Below, in pieces: positions 8,376-17,562 of a DNA stretch of 64,000 bases; position 1 is the stretch's first letter, and each line of letters starts with the position of its first letter. The notes under the pieces were generated by a model. It was not told where the DNA came from, did no database searches, and saw only the letters and a program-made list of their open reading frames with translations. Origin of the DNA: Nonomuraea dietziae (lineage in GTDB: Bacteria; Actinomycetota; Actinomycetes; Streptosporangiales; Streptosporangiaceae); assembly GCF_014195505.1 (NCBI RefSeq), contig NZ_JACIBV010000001.1:992001-1056000 (forward strand), written 5' to 3'. The translations under genes and the position numbers were made by a program.

Positions 8376-9086
8376 TGGGCATGCACACGATCACCTGCGA
8401 CGCAGGCATCGTCGCCGTCGACCTGTTCTCGGCCAAGAGCCCGGCCCGACCTGTTCGACGGTGAGCACCTTGGCCAGGACGGCCCCACCCACGCGCTCGT
8501 CCTCGAGGTCGTCCGCGATGACGGCGAGCTGGTGGTGCTCGGCGACCACCGCACCATCGCGGCGCTGGTGCGCCGCATCATCGTTCGCGCCCGTACCGCG
8601 CTGGCCGGCAGCGGCGCCCGCGTCCTGCCGGACGTGCCGCTCCGGCTCGGGGTCATCGCTGCGGAACTGCAGCGGGCCGGGCTGGGCCTGGACGACGCCG
8701 CGGCGGTGATGCTGGCCGACCAGGTCGACGAGGCGCTGCACCGGGCGGGCCTGCACGTCACCGAGCGGGAGCATGAGCAGTCTGCCGCGACGGACGCCAG
8801 GCACCAGCTGCAGCCCGGGGCGGTGGTCCGTCGCTACACCGAGCCCTGCAGGGGCGGCCTGTGGGCGGACATGCCGTGCTGCGACCGGTGGGCCAAGCCG
8901 GTCGTCGGCCGCGACGAGCACTGCGACCTGGAGGAGATCGAGCAACTGGTGACGTGCCAGTCGTGCCCCTTGGCGTACAAGGTCCGGCTGGAGCGCGAGT
9001 ACGACGGCGGCTACCTGGCCATCTTCACGGTCCTCGACGGCGCGTTGGCGGCGTCCCGCATGAGGCCACCCGGCGCAGGTAGTTAG
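8374..9086 (+). pseudogene. Hypothetical gene disrupted by a frameshift
   Basis: The frame from ATG 8374 gives MGMHTITCDAGIVAVDLFSA and stops at about 8463. Coding continues in another frame from about 8450 with DLFDGEHLGQDGPTHALVLE and runs without interruption to 9086, about 210 residues in all. The downstream part includes a helical region (AALVRRIIVRARTALAG) and a Cys-rich stretch with CCDRWAKP and CQSCPLAYK that could bind metal. Either the gene has decayed, the frame is restored by recoding, or there is a sequence error. I do not recognise the family. Confidence 0.5.
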
Positions 9087-9102
9087 ATCACCGCCCGTAG
9101 AA

Positions 9103-9441
9103 ATGTCTCCCACCAGAGCCCCCTGGACTGCGCCCGAGACCGAGTCCCGGCTGAACGTCGTCAGGTTCGGCAAGAGGGGCGAGCTGGCCTCCAATCGGCG
9201 CGAGGAGCAGGAACTGGGCACGCTCTGCCTGATGATCTTGAAAAGCAGCCTCGCCTACATCAACACCCTCATGATCCAAGACACCGTTGCCGAGCCCGCA
9301 TGGGCCGACGTGCTGACCGACGTCGACCGGCGCGGCCTGACGCCGCTCTTCCACACCAACATGACGCCGTACGGGACGGTGCAGCTTCGACCCGACCGGC
9401 GGCTGGACTTGACTCCGCCACCGCCCGCCCCGGAAGGCTGA
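9103..9441 (+). pseudogene. C-terminal fragment of a Tn3-family transposase
   Basis: From about residue 15 the reading is LNVVRFGKRGELASNRREEQ, then LGTLCLMILKSSLAYINTLM and DRRGLTPLFHTNMTPYG. This matches the last 80 or so residues of Tn3-type TnpA proteins, where the closing helix says that counts of transposed copies live in other loci. The remaining 900 residues are absent, so it is a relic. An N-terminal TnpA relic on the opposite strand at 19.2-20.6 kb could be from the same or a related element. Confidence 0.7.
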
Positions 9442-9594
9442 TATGCGACAGGGAACTAACGATTCCCTGCGCACCTCTAGGGTCGAAGGCAACACCCCGT
9501 GACGAAGGGCGGCCATCATCCGGACGCCGAGGACATCGGCCCAGCCGAGAAACTCCGATCATGGGCACGCGCGAACTAACCGGGTCGCCCCCTC

Positions 9595-10248
9595 TCACCA
9601 GCCCGGCCGTACCAGCCCGCTCTCGTAGGCGAGGATCACCAGCTGCACCCGGTCACGGACGTTCAGCTTCATCAAGGCACGGGTGATGTGCGTCTTGGCG
9701 GTCAGCGGGCTGATCACGAGCTTTGCGGCGATCTGATCGTTGGACAGCCCTTCGGCCACCAAGCGGACGACCTCGCGTTCACGGGTGGTGAGTACGGTGA
9801 GCTTGTCGCCGCTCACCGGGGCGGGCCGGTGGGCGAACTGCTTGACGACTCGCCGTGTGACGCTCGGTGACAGCAGCGACTCTCCTGCCGCCACGACGGC
9901 GACGGCGCGGCGCAACTCGGCTGGTTCGACCTCTTTGGTGAGGAAGCCGCTGGCGCCGGCGCGCAGCGCGGCGAAGACGTGTTCGTCGGTGTCGAACGTG
10001 GTGAGGATGATGACCTTGGTCGCCGGGCGTTCGGCGAGGATCCGGCGCGTGGCCTCGATGCCGTCCATGCCGGGCATGCGGATGTCCATGAGGATCACGT
10101 CGGGCTGGGTGGCGCGGGCCTGCCGTACGGCTTCGTCGCCCGTGGCGGCCTCGCCGACCACAGTGAGCTCCTTGGAGCGGCGGAGCAGGCTGCGAAAGCC
10201 CGCCCGGACGAGGGCTTGGTCATCGGCGAGCAGCACTTTGATCGTCAT
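9595..10248 (-). CDS. NarL/LuxR-family response regulator
   Basis: DNA-binding response regulator of 217 residues. The receiver domain has LLADDQALVRAGF, the phosphoacceptor Asp in DVILMDIRMPGMDG, and Thr and Lys in IILTTFD and FLTKEV. The C-terminal LuxR helix-turn-helix is LTTREREVVRLVAEGLSNDQ onward. The start overlaps the stop of the histidine kinase by 4 bp, so the two form a cognate pair. The target genes are not evident from the sequence; the neighbouring DUF998 gene is a candidate. Confidence 0.95.
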   Translation of the reverse strand: MTIKVLLADDQALVRAGFRSLLRRSKELTVVGEAATGDEAVRQARATQPDVILMDIRMPGMDGIEATRRILAERPATKVIILTTFDTDEHVFAALRAGASGFLTKEVEPAELRRAVAVVAAGESLLSPSVTRRVVKQFAHRPAPVSGDKLTVLTTREREVVRLVAEGLSNDQIAAKLVISPLTAKTHITRALMKLNVRDRVQLVILAYESGLVRPGW

Positions 10249-11318
10249 GTCCGCAAAGGGATGCTCGCCCGTACGGCGAAGCCCCCGCTCCCTTCGATGC
10301 TCAGGGTGCCGCCCAGGGTGGTGACGCGCTCGCGCATGCCGGTCAGGCCGTGCCCCTCGGCGTGAGCCGTCACTCCATGGCCGTCGTCGACGACCTCGAC
10401 CGTCAGGTCGGTGCTCGTGTAGCGCAGCCGTATCGACACGTGGGTGGCGTTCGCGTGCTTGATGGTGTTGGTCAGCGCCTCCTGCACGACCCGGTGGGCC
10501 GCGACGGCCTGGGGTCCGGTGACGGTCGTGGGATCGCCCTCCTCCTCCAGTGCGACATTCAGGCCGGCCCCTCTGGCGGCGGTGACGAGGGCGGTGATCG
10601 CGCCCAGGTCCGGCTGAGGGGCCGCGTCACCGTCGATGCGCAGCACGCCGATGAGGGAGCGCAGGTCGGCCATGGCCTTCCCGCGCACGTCCATCGCGGT
10701 GCGCAACGCCTGGTGCGCCTCCTCGGGTGACTCCTCGAGCGCGTCGGCGGCCACGTTGAGGTGGACGCCGACCACGGCCAGCGTGTGGGCGACGATGTCG
10801 TGCAGTTCGCGGGAGATCTCCAGCCGCTGTTCGGCAAGGCGGCGGCGGGCGTCCGCCTCGCGCGTTTCCTCCATCTGAGCGCGCCAGCGCGCCTGAAGAT
10901 TGCGGCTGTTGCCGATCGCCAGCACAAACGCCAGCCAGAGCGCCTCAGCCCCACCCGCCGCGAGCGCCCGGGCCGGAGAACCACCCGTGACGACCCAGTC
11001 CCAGGCCAGCGCATATGCCAGCAGGAACACTCCCACACCGACCGCCCAGCGGGTTCGGCCCGCTGCGGCGACGGTGTAGCAGGCCACCGTCAGCGGCCAC
11101 ACCCAGCCGCCCTCGAACAGTCCCGCCCCCTGAAAGGCGATCAGCATGGCTGCCGACGCCAGCAGGACGCCGACCGGCCATCGCCGCCGTACTACCAACA
11201 GCCCGCCGAGCAGGAGCCCCAGCGTGACCACCGGCCAGCCGATCGGGGCCCCGACCGCCGCCAGCCCGGTCAAGACCGCGACGGTCGTGAGGATCGCGGG
11301 CACCAGGGTGACGATCAT
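10245..11318 (-). CDS. Sensor histidine kinase (NarL-partner, HisKA_3 type)
   Basis: Membrane sensor kinase of 357 residues. The N-terminal 150 residues form five or six hydrophobic segments with little extracytoplasmic sequence, so it probably senses a membrane signal. The HisKA_3 H-box is LEISRELHDIVAHTLAVVGV. The ATPase domain has VVQEALTNTIKHANATHV, DDGHGV and GHGLTGMRERV. The ATG at 11318 overlaps the stop of the DUF998 gene (ATGA) and its own end overlaps the regulator. These three genes form a tightly coupled operon. Confidence 0.94.
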   Translation of the reverse strand: MIVTLVPAILTTVAVLTGLAAVGAPIGWPVVTLGLLLGGLLVVRRRWPVGVLLASAAMLIAFQGAGLFEGGWVWPLTVACYTVAAAGRTRWAVGVGVFLLAYALAWDWVVTGGSPARALAAGGAEALWLAFVLAIGNSRNLQARWRAQMEETREADARRRLAEQRLEISRELHDIVAHTLAVVGVHLNVAADALEESPEEAHQALRTAMDVRGKAMADLRSLIGVLRIDGDAAPQPDLGAITALVTAARGAGLNVALEEEGDPTTVTGPQAVAAHRVVQEALTNTIKHANATHVSIRLRYTSTDLTVEVVDDGHGVTAHAEGHGLTGMRERVTTLGGTLSIEGSGGFAVRASIPLRT

Positions 11319-11896
11319 TTGCTGTTGCGGGGCAGGCGGAGGGCCGCCAAGGCCATCCAGCCAAGGTTGGCGGCGATGGCGATGCGTTCTGTCAGCCCTA
11401 CCACCGGGGGCAGCGAACGGGCGACCATGACGTCGACGAGGGTGATCACGAACATAATCATCCCAGCCACCACGGCTACGGTGGCACCGGTGAGCAGGGC
11501 GTCGCGCGGCCACGCTCTGGTGAGCACCACGGCGGCCACCATGAAGGCCAGGAAGGCCGCCCAGGCGGACAAACCGTGGACGGTCTCGGAGACCGATGGG
11601 TTGTCCCAGCGCCCCGGCGGGTCGGCGGGAAAGATCGCGGCCACGAGGACACCCGCCGACCAGATGCCAAGCAGCCAGGTCCCCGCACGGCTCATGCCGG
11701 TGCGAGCCAGCGCCACCGTGAGGGCCGCCGCGGCGAGCGCGACGGCGACCAACCCGAGCGGGACCAACCAGCCTGCGCCCGCGTTGACGAACCTGCTGAC
11801 CGTCTCGCCAACAGGGCTCAGTTCCCTGTTGACCATGTCCGAAATCGCGAAAGCCGCGGCGCCGACACCGACGCCGGCAAAAACTATCTTCTTCAT
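11315..11896 (-). CDS. DUF998 family membrane protein
   Basis: Six-helix membrane protein of 193 residues, function unknown, first gene of the two-component operon. Visible features: a helix in MKKIVFAGVGVGAAAFAISD, the polar motif VNRELSPVGETVSRFVNAGAG, and the loop AAIFPADPPGRWDN, where DUF998 proteins carry a conserved F-P-x-D segment. The 4-bp overlap with the kinase suggests that it contributes to sensing or is the regulated output. Confidence 0.8.
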   Translation of the reverse strand: MKKIVFAGVGVGAAAFAISDMVNRELSPVGETVSRFVNAGAGWLVPLGLVAVALAAAALTVALARTGMSRAGTWLLGIWSAGVLVAAIFPADPPGRWDNPSVSETVHGLSAWAAFLAFMVAAVVLTRAWPRDALLTGATVAVVAGMIMFVITLVDVMVARSLPPVVGLTERIAIAANLGWMALAALRLPRNSK

Positions 11897-11982
11897 GGCT
11901 CCGACGCTAGGGACCGAGCATGGTCCCCGGCGTCGTCCGTCCGCAGACACCTGCGGGTACACCAATCGATGTATGAGCTGTT

Positions 11983-12348
11983 CTAGATGGCCAAGGCGTT
12001 GGAGCGGGTGGAGGAGATCTCCGCATTCGGGCCGGGCAGTCTGAGGCTGGCGCATGTGCCGCCGAATCGGCTGGCGGCGTTGGCCCGCTGTGGGCTGGGC
12101 AGCAAGTCTCCGAACCTGGCTCGGGCGCCCGAGCCCAGATGCACCGGGCCCGAGTCGCGGGACGGCCTGCTGCGGTAGGGAAACACCTGACGCAGCCGGT
12201 GGCCCAATGCGAGCGCCGCGGCGACGGCCAGCGCGTCCGGCGTGGGCTCGAGCCCGGTGAGGATGACCGCGCCCGTCTCGGCAAGCAGGCGACCGGCTCG
12301 ATCGGCGTTCTGGCTGCCGACACGGGCCGGGACGACGCCGAAGGACAT
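11983..12348 (-). pseudogene. Truncated TauD/clavaminate synthase-like dioxygenase
   Basis: A 121-residue product: MSFGVVPARVGSQNADRAGR, LLAETGAVILTGLEPTPDAL, and FPYRSRPSRDSGPVHLGSGA. The phrase GAVILTGLEPTPDALAVAAA resembles the N-terminus of TauD/TfdA-like Fe(II)/2-oxoglutarate enzymes, which run near 300 residues. No HxD metal triad is reached before the stop, so the catalytic part is missing. It follows the MFS gene by 2 bp. A complete homologue could hydroxylate a siderophore amino acid. The family call is tentative. Confidence 0.4.
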
Positions 12349-12350
12349 CT

Positions 12351-13586
12351 TCACTTCCTCTCCTGACGGGAGAAGCCGCGGCTGCTGGGGACCAGAGCCG
12401 CCGCGGCGGGGGCCAGGAAACACACCAGCGCGCAGGCAGCCAGCACCGGCTGCCAGCCAAAGGCGTCGATAGCGGGGGCGAGGAAGGCCAGGCCGACGGG
12501 AGCCAGGCCGTAGGAGATGAGGAAGTCCAGCGACGACACCCGGGCGAGCAGGCGCGGCTCCACCTCGCGCTGGGTGGCGGTGAACCAGGGCACGTTGAAC
12601 AGTTCGATGCCCAGGCCGGCCAGCGCATAGGCGGCGAACACCACCGCCGGGTGAACCGGTAGCAGGAGGCTGAGCGGCGCGAAACCGTACAGGGCCAAGC
12701 CGACCAGCGCGGCCCAGCCCTGAGCGCGTGGCTTCCACCGGGCCATGAGCACGGCTCCAATGAGCGCGCCGACGGTATAGGCCGTGAGCGCGCCCGCCAG
12801 CACGGCCTCGGTGCCGTAGCGGTCGCGGCTGATCAGCGGGAGCGCCACTCCGGTGGCGGAGTAGCCGGTGAAGATGACGGCGGCCAGCGCCGCCAGCCCG
12901 GCGAGAAACCACGGATGCCTACGCGCTTCGCGCACGCCCTCGCCGAACTCCTTCAGCGGCGGCGCCCGGTCGGCCGTAGGCGCGGGCGCGCGCAGGCCCT
13001 GGGGCGGTAGCAGCGCCGCGAGCAGCCACAGCAGGCCGGTGCCGACCAGCAGCGTCCACGTGTTTAGCACGACCGCCAGCAGCGCGGTGGCCGTCGGCGC
13101 GGCCAACGTCGTAACGCGCACCGCCAGCGTGATGGCGGCATTGGCGGGCTGGCGCCGGTCGGCGTCGACCACCTCGGCGGTCAGCGCTTGGAACGCCGGG
13201 CGGCAGGCGCCCTGACCAGCCCCTACGACCGCCGCAGCCAGGCTCATGAGCAGGACCGAACGGCCGAGCCCGAGCGCGATCACCGGAGAGGCGAGCGCCC
13301 CGGCCAGGCCGGCCCACAGCACGACGGCCCGGCGCGAGTACCGGTCTGCCAGAACTCCGCTGATCGGCACAGCGACGAGGAAACCCGCGGTCCGGGTGGC
13401 CAGGACGACCCCCAGGCCGGCGGCGGTGAGCGTGCGGTCCAGGACGGCGAGCCCGAGGATGAAGGGCAGCGCCCAGGTCGCCAGGCCGGAGGCGGTGGTA
13501 CCGCACCACAGCCGGATGAATCGCCTCTCGCGCAGGATGGACCGAGGGTGGGGGGTGTCCGAGGCGGTGGGCGTCGGGGCGGTCAC
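12351..13586 (-). CDS. MFS transporter, EntS-like exporter
   Basis: Major facilitator protein of 411 residues with 10-12 hydrophobic helices. The MFS loop motif appears as GVLADRYSRRAVVL between helices 2 and 3, and the second half begins near VIFTGYSATGVALPLI. Siderophore exporters of the EntS type share this size and layout. It is divergent from the FecB-type gene, with an 85-bp gap containing a Fur-like inverted repeat. This suggests export of the same metallophore that the neighbours import, although no synthetase is present in the window. Confidence 0.82.
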   Translation of the reverse strand: MTAPTPTASDTPHPRSILRERRFIRLWCGTTASGLATWALPFILGLAVLDRTLTAAGLGVVLATRTAGFLVAVPISGVLADRYSRRAVVLWAGLAGALASPVIALGLGRSVLLMSLAAAVVGAGQGACRPAFQALTAEVVDADRRQPANAAITLAVRVTTLAAPTATALLAVVLNTWTLLVGTGLLWLLAALLPPQGLRAPAPTADRAPPLKEFGEGVREARRHPWFLAGLAALAAVIFTGYSATGVALPLISRDRYGTEAVLAGALTAYTVGALIGAVLMARWKPRAQGWAALVGLALYGFAPLSLLLPVHPAVVFAAYALAGLGIELFNVPWFTATQREVEPRLLARVSSLDFLISYGLAPVGLAFLAPAIDAFGWQPVLAACALVCFLAPAAAALVPSSRGFSRQERK

Positions 13587-13646
13587 AGGGGATGTCCTCC
13601 GTACGGACCTAGGTCGGGTATTGAGACGGGCTCGCCAGAATGTTAG

Positions 13647-13661
13647 TGATAACCACTATCA
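13647..13661. promoter_or_regulatory. Fur-family-like inverted repeat between divergent genes
   Basis: TGATAACCACTATCA has 5-bp outer arms (TGATA/TATCA) and the 7-1-7 spacing of Fur and Zur boxes. It lies 11 bp before the ATG of the substrate-binding gene and 60 bp before the MFS gene. It does not match the actinobacterial DmdR/IdeR iron box (TTAGGTTAGGCTAACCTAA type). Metal-responsive control of both divergent genes is an inference. Confidence 0.5.
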
Positions 13662-13671
13662 TTCCTGAACT

Positions 13672-14697
13672 ATGAGGATCTCCCCCAAATCCCGCAGCGC
13701 CGCCGTTTTCGCCGGGCTCGTGCTGTTGCTCGAGACGACCGGCTGCGGCGGCAGCGCCGATTCCGCATCCCCCTCGTCGGCTGCTCCCGCCGCGGCGGTG
13801 AAGGTGGGGAGCTGCGGTCAGGAACTCTCATTCACCAGCACTCCGCAGCGCGTGGTCACGCTGGACCAGTCCTCGACCGAGACTCTGCTGGCGCTCGGGC
13901 TCCAGGACCGCATGGTCGGAACCTCCAATCTGAAGACCAAGGTGGCGCCGCAGTACAAGACCGCCTACGACAAGATCCCCGTGCTCAACCCCAAGATCCT
14001 CACCGCCGAGCAGCTCCGCGCGGCAACCCCGGACCTGGTCGTCTCCTCCTTCACCGCGCTGTACACCAAGGACCGAGTCGGCACCCGCGACGAGCTGAGC
14101 CAGCTCGGGCTCCCGTCCTACGTGAGCGCGGTCGACTGCCCGGAGGCCGGCGAGTCCGGCCTTACCCCGTTCGACTTGCTGCTGCGGGACTACGAGCACA
14201 TGGGGCGGATCTTCCGGGCCGAGGACCGGGCCGCGAAGCTGATCGCCGACCAGCGCCAGGCCATCGACCAGGCCGCCAAAGTCCGCTCCAGCGTGACCGG
14301 CGAGCCCACGGTCGTCTGGCTGTACTCGGTGTACGCCGGTCTGCCGTACGTCGCGGGCAACGGCGGCATGCCCAGCGCGATGAGCAAGCTGGTCGGCGTC
14401 CGCAACGCCTTCGACGACGTGAACGAGGACTGGCCCGAGGTGTCCTGGGAGGAGATCGCCAAGCGCGACCCGGACATCCTAGTGATCGGCGACCTGTCCG
14501 AGCGCGGAGCACCCGGCGACAGCGCGGCGGAGAAACTGGACATGATGCGCAAGGAGCCGACGATGTCGAAGCTCACCGCTGTGAAGGAGAACCGCATCGT
14601 GCAGGTTCCCGGCATCGAGATGGACCCATCGGTCCGGACGGTGCACACGCTCGGCCTCTTCGTCGAAGGGCTACGGAAACTCGGCCATGTCCGCTAG
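13672..14697 (+). CDS. ABC transporter substrate-binding lipoprotein, FecB/FepB type
   Basis: Extracytoplasmic binding protein of 341 residues for an iron-siderophore or other metallophore. A lipobox around TTGC puts the lipidated Cys at residue 25. The periplasmic-binding family II signatures are QRVVTLDQSSTETLLALGLQ, TPDLVVSSF, WPEVSWEEIAKRDPDILVIG and a closing LFVEGLRKL. It is the first gene of a three-gene uptake operon and overlaps the permease start by 11 bp. Confidence 0.9.
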   Translation: MRISPKSRSAAVFAGLVLLLETTGCGGSADSASPSSAAPAAAVKVGSCGQELSFTSTPQRVVTLDQSSTETLLALGLQDRMVGTSNLKTKVAPQYKTAYDKIPVLNPKILTAEQLRAATPDLVVSSFTALYTKDRVGTRDELSQLGLPSYVSAVDCPEAGESGLTPFDLLLRDYEHMGRIFRAEDRAAKLIADQRQAIDQAAKVRSSVTGEPTVVWLYSVYAGLPYVAGNGGMPSAMSKLVGVRNAFDDVNEDWPEVSWEEIAKRDPDILVIGDLSERGAPGDSAAEKLDMMRKEPTMSKLTAVKENRIVQVPGIEMDPSVRTVHTLGLFVEGLRKLGHVR

Positions 14698-15790
14698 CGG
14701 CGTCGACCTATCGGTTCTCCACCCCACCGCCAGGGACCGCACGCCGCCCGCCGACCTGCCCCCTGCCCCTCCGGACCGGTCGGGGACGCCCGTACCGGTG
14801 TTGCTCCTGGCCGAGCTGGTGCTACTGATCGCCTCCGTGGCGGCCTCGGTGCTGATCGGCACCTCTGAGGTCGGCGTCGCTGATCTGGGCCGCGTCCTCG
14901 GCACCCGCCTCGGCTTGCCGGTGGAACCGCTGCCCGGCCTGCTCGACTCGCTCATCTGGGACCTGCGCGTGCCGCGCGTGCTCCTGGCGGCGCTGGTGGG
15001 CGCCTCGCTTGCGCTGTGCGGCGCGGTGCTGCAGGCGGTGACCCGCAACGGGCTGGCCGACCCCTACCTGCTGGGCATCTCCTCCGGCGCGTCCACCGGC
15101 GCGGTGGCCGTCGTCGTCCTCGGCCTCGGCGCGGGCTCGTTCTCCGTGACCGGCGGCGCGTTCGCCGGGGCGCTGCTGTCGTTCGGCCTGCTCATGCTGT
15201 TGCTGAGGCGCAGCGGCCTGGGCTCCATGAGGATCGTGCTGACCGGCGTCATCGTCGCGGAGCTCTTCGCCGCGATCACCGCACTCGTGATGATCGCCTC
15301 TGGCGACGCCGACACCACCCGCGCGATCCTCCACTGGCTGCTCGGCTCGATGGCCTCCGCCCGATGGGACGCGGTGATCGCCAGCGTGGTCGTCACCGTC
15401 GCGGGACTGTGCGTCATCTGGCCGTACGCCACCGCCCTGGACGGGTTCTCCTTCGGCACCGACACCGCCTCTTCCCTCGGCATCGATGTGCGAACGACCC
15501 GCATCGTGCTGCTGGGCGTCACGGCGCTGCTCACAGCGGTGGCTGTGGCCAGCGTGGGCGCCGTCGGCTTCGTCGGCCTGATCGTGCCCCACGGCGTGCG
15601 TTTCCTGGTCGGGCCGCTGCACCGGGTGCTGCTTCCCTTCAGCGCCCTGGCCGGGGCGATCTTCCTAGTGTGGACGGACGCGCTGGCCCGCGTCACCTTC
15701 GCCCCGCAGGAAGTCCCGGTCGGCGTGTTCACCGCGCTTCTCGGCGTTCCACTGTTCCTCCTGATCCTGCGCAAGCGAGGTGAGCTGTGA
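14687..15790 (+). CDS. FecCD-family metallophore ABC permease
   Basis: Membrane permease of 367 residues with about ten helices. Diagnostic motifs are LRVPRVLLAALVGASLALCG, GLADPYLLGISSGAS and GFVGLIVPHGVRFLVGP, which contains the coupling helix for the ATPase. The N-terminal 45 residues are polar and Pro-rich, longer than usual. The start overlaps the binding-protein gene by 11 bp and the end overlaps the ATPase by 4 bp. One permease gene means a homodimeric channel. Confidence 0.93.
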   Translation: MSASGVDLSVLHPTARDRTPPADLPPAPPDRSGTPVPVLLLAELVLLIASVAASVLIGTSEVGVADLGRVLGTRLGLPVEPLPGLLDSLIWDLRVPRVLLAALVGASLALCGAVLQAVTRNGLADPYLLGISSGASTGAVAVVVLGLGAGSFSVTGGAFAGALLSFGLLMLLLRRSGLGSMRIVLTGVIVAELFAAITALVMIASGDADTTRAILHWLLGSMASARWDAVIASVVVTVAGLCVIWPYATALDGFSFGTDTASSLGIDVRTTRIVLLGVTALLTAVAVASVGAVGFVGLIVPHGVRFLVGPLHRVLLPFSALAGAIFLVWTDALARVTFAPQEVPVGVFTALLGVPLFLLILRKRGEL

Positions 15791-16581
15791 ACATCGAAGT
15801 CGACCACCTCGAGTGGGGCATCCCAGGCAAGACCATCGTCCGGGACGTCACCTTGCGCATCCGGTCAGGGGAGACCGTAGGCCTGATCGGGCCGAATGGC
15901 TCCGGCAAATCCTCCCTGCTCCGCTGCATCGCCGGACTTCGCAAACCCACCTCAGGCGTGATCCGCTACGACGGCCAGGACATCCAGGGCTGGAACTCCC
16001 GGCAGATCGCGCAGCAGGCCGCCTTCGTCGAACAGTCCGCCGACTCCGACAGCGACCTGCGGGTCGCCGACGTCGTCGCACTCGGCCGCACCCCCTTCCG
16101 AAGCCCGTGGAAGGCCCTCGACCGGACCGACCAGATCGTCATCGACGCCGCGCTGGAACGCCTCGAACTGACCGAACTACGATCCAGAGAGTGGAAGACC
16201 CTCTCGGGCGGCGAACGCCAGCGCGCCCACATCGCACGAGCACTCGCCCAGCAGCCCTGGTGCATCCTGCTCGACGAGCCCACCAACCACCTGGACATCA
16301 AACACCAGCTCGCGCTGATGGACCTGCTGGCCACCACGGACCAAACCATCCTGGTGGCGCTGCACGATCTCTCCCTGGCAGCCCGCTACTGCGATCGCCT
16401 GGTCCTGATGAGCGGCGGCACTGTCATCGCCGACGGCACCCCGGGTGAGGTCCTCACCGCAGAACGGCTGCGCAACGTCTTCGACGTCGAGGCCCACATC
16501 ACTTCTGACCCGCTGGGCAACCTGACGATCTCTTACTCCCGTCCTGGTGTGACGATTGCCACTCCTGGGCCGACCGGCTGA
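15787..16581 (+). CDS. Metallophore ABC transporter ATP-binding protein, FecE/FepC type
   Basis: ATPase of 264 residues that drives the FecCD-type permease. Walker A is GPNGSGKS (35-42), the signature is LSGGERQ (139-145), Walker B is ILLDE (160-164), and the H-loop His is in VALHDLSLAARYCD. The GTG start overlaps the permease stop (GTGA). The C-terminal residues after about 245 are unremarkable. It is the last gene of the operon; no hairpin is obvious after it. Confidence 0.95.
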   Translation: MNIEVDHLEWGIPGKTIVRDVTLRIRSGETVGLIGPNGSGKSSLLRCIAGLRKPTSGVIRYDGQDIQGWNSRQIAQQAAFVEQSADSDSDLRVADVVALGRTPFRSPWKALDRTDQIVIDAALERLELTELRSREWKTLSGGERQRAHIARALAQQPWCILLDEPTNHLDIKHQLALMDLLATTDQTILVALHDLSLAARYCDRLVLMSGGTVIADGTPGEVLTAERLRNVFDVEAHITSDPLGNLTISYSRPGVTIATPGPTG

Positions 16582-16977
16582 GGGCAACCATGTGCCAGAA
16601 GAAAGGCCGGACTACGGTCACCGCGGAGGCAATCAGGGAGACCACGGGCCGGCTCATGCCGTGGCTGTACGCGACCTGTTGATCCATATGCACTATTTCA
16701 CGACCGCATGCCACTATGACCAGATGCATATCGGTCGGCCCTTCTTGCGCACGATGTGCCGCGGGGGTCGCGGCGGCATGCGTGCTGTCTCGGCCGCCTT
16801 GCATGGGCTGGCCGGAGGCGAGCCAGTGCGTACCTTTATCGCGTACATCGCGGTTGGTCGAGGCGCCCGAGAAGGTCCACCTCGTCCGCGGCGATCGTCC
16901 TGCGAGGGAGTCCCCACAAGAAGGCTTGGTTAGGGCACTATGCGCTCGATAGGCAGGCTTCCAAGATCTTGGATCCC
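16582..16977. other. Intergenic stretch with no recognised gene
   Basis: About 400 bp with mixed codon use on both strands. Base composition is less biased than in the flanking genes. I see no conserved protein motif and no clear hairpin. Confidence 0.35.
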
Positions 16978-17235
16978 TGGTGATGAGCGCCAGTGTTCCT
17001 ACCAGGGACTCCCGCCAGGCCGCCAACCGGTCGACGATCTGAGGCAGCGGCCGAACAGCGCCACCTCATCCAGCAGCGCGTCCGGAACGGCGGCGATCGC
17101 CTCCGCGGCGTTACGCCCGGCCCGCTTGAGGCCTTCGTCCAGTGGTGTGGTGATGGCCGCCTCGCGCTCGGGCGGGAGTTTGCCGTCGCCAGCGTTGACT
17201 CCGTCGACGGCAGCGCCGGTGGCGACCGGTATTGG
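16978..17235 (-). pseudogene. Decayed C-terminus of an LLM-class flavin-dependent oxidoreductase
   Basis: Two minus-strand frames join across a frameshift. The first reads DEGLKRAGRNAAEAIAAVPD then ALLDEVALFG. The second continues RLAAWRESLVGTLALIT. F420- or FMN-dependent LLM enzymes end in just this way: a V-x-D-E-V-A-L-x-G element followed by R-x-A-A-W-R-E-x-G-V. Only about 85 residues remain. The identification rests on this C-terminal pattern. No gene is visible in the 17236-17562 gap that follows. Confidence 0.45.
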
Positions 17236-17562
17236 GGCTGGGCCGCCGCCCGCCGCGGATCACGGTGTGGTGGTGAGGACGGGCATCCAGTTCGGAAGGC
17301 TGAGGGCGCCGGTCCAGCCGGTGAGCGGGGCGACCTCCTGCTTGTGGCAGGCCGGGGCCGCCTGCTCAGAGATGGTGCGGGGCATGGTCGCCGTCAACGG
17401 CGCCTTCGGCGTCGGGGGGTCGGTGGGACTGCTGTCAAACCCGGTTCACGCGATTCCGTTGGCCCTGGCCGGCGGTTACGCCGCTCAGCCGTTCGGGAGA
17501 CAACCATCGGTCGGTGAACCGCAACCTCTGGCCGTACCGGCGGAGGGTGAGCCGTATCCAAC

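Noticed and set aside
11318..11513. Extended N-terminus for the first histidine kinase
   Set aside because: It would overlap the DUF998 gene; the ATGA overlap and hydrophobic start favour 11318.
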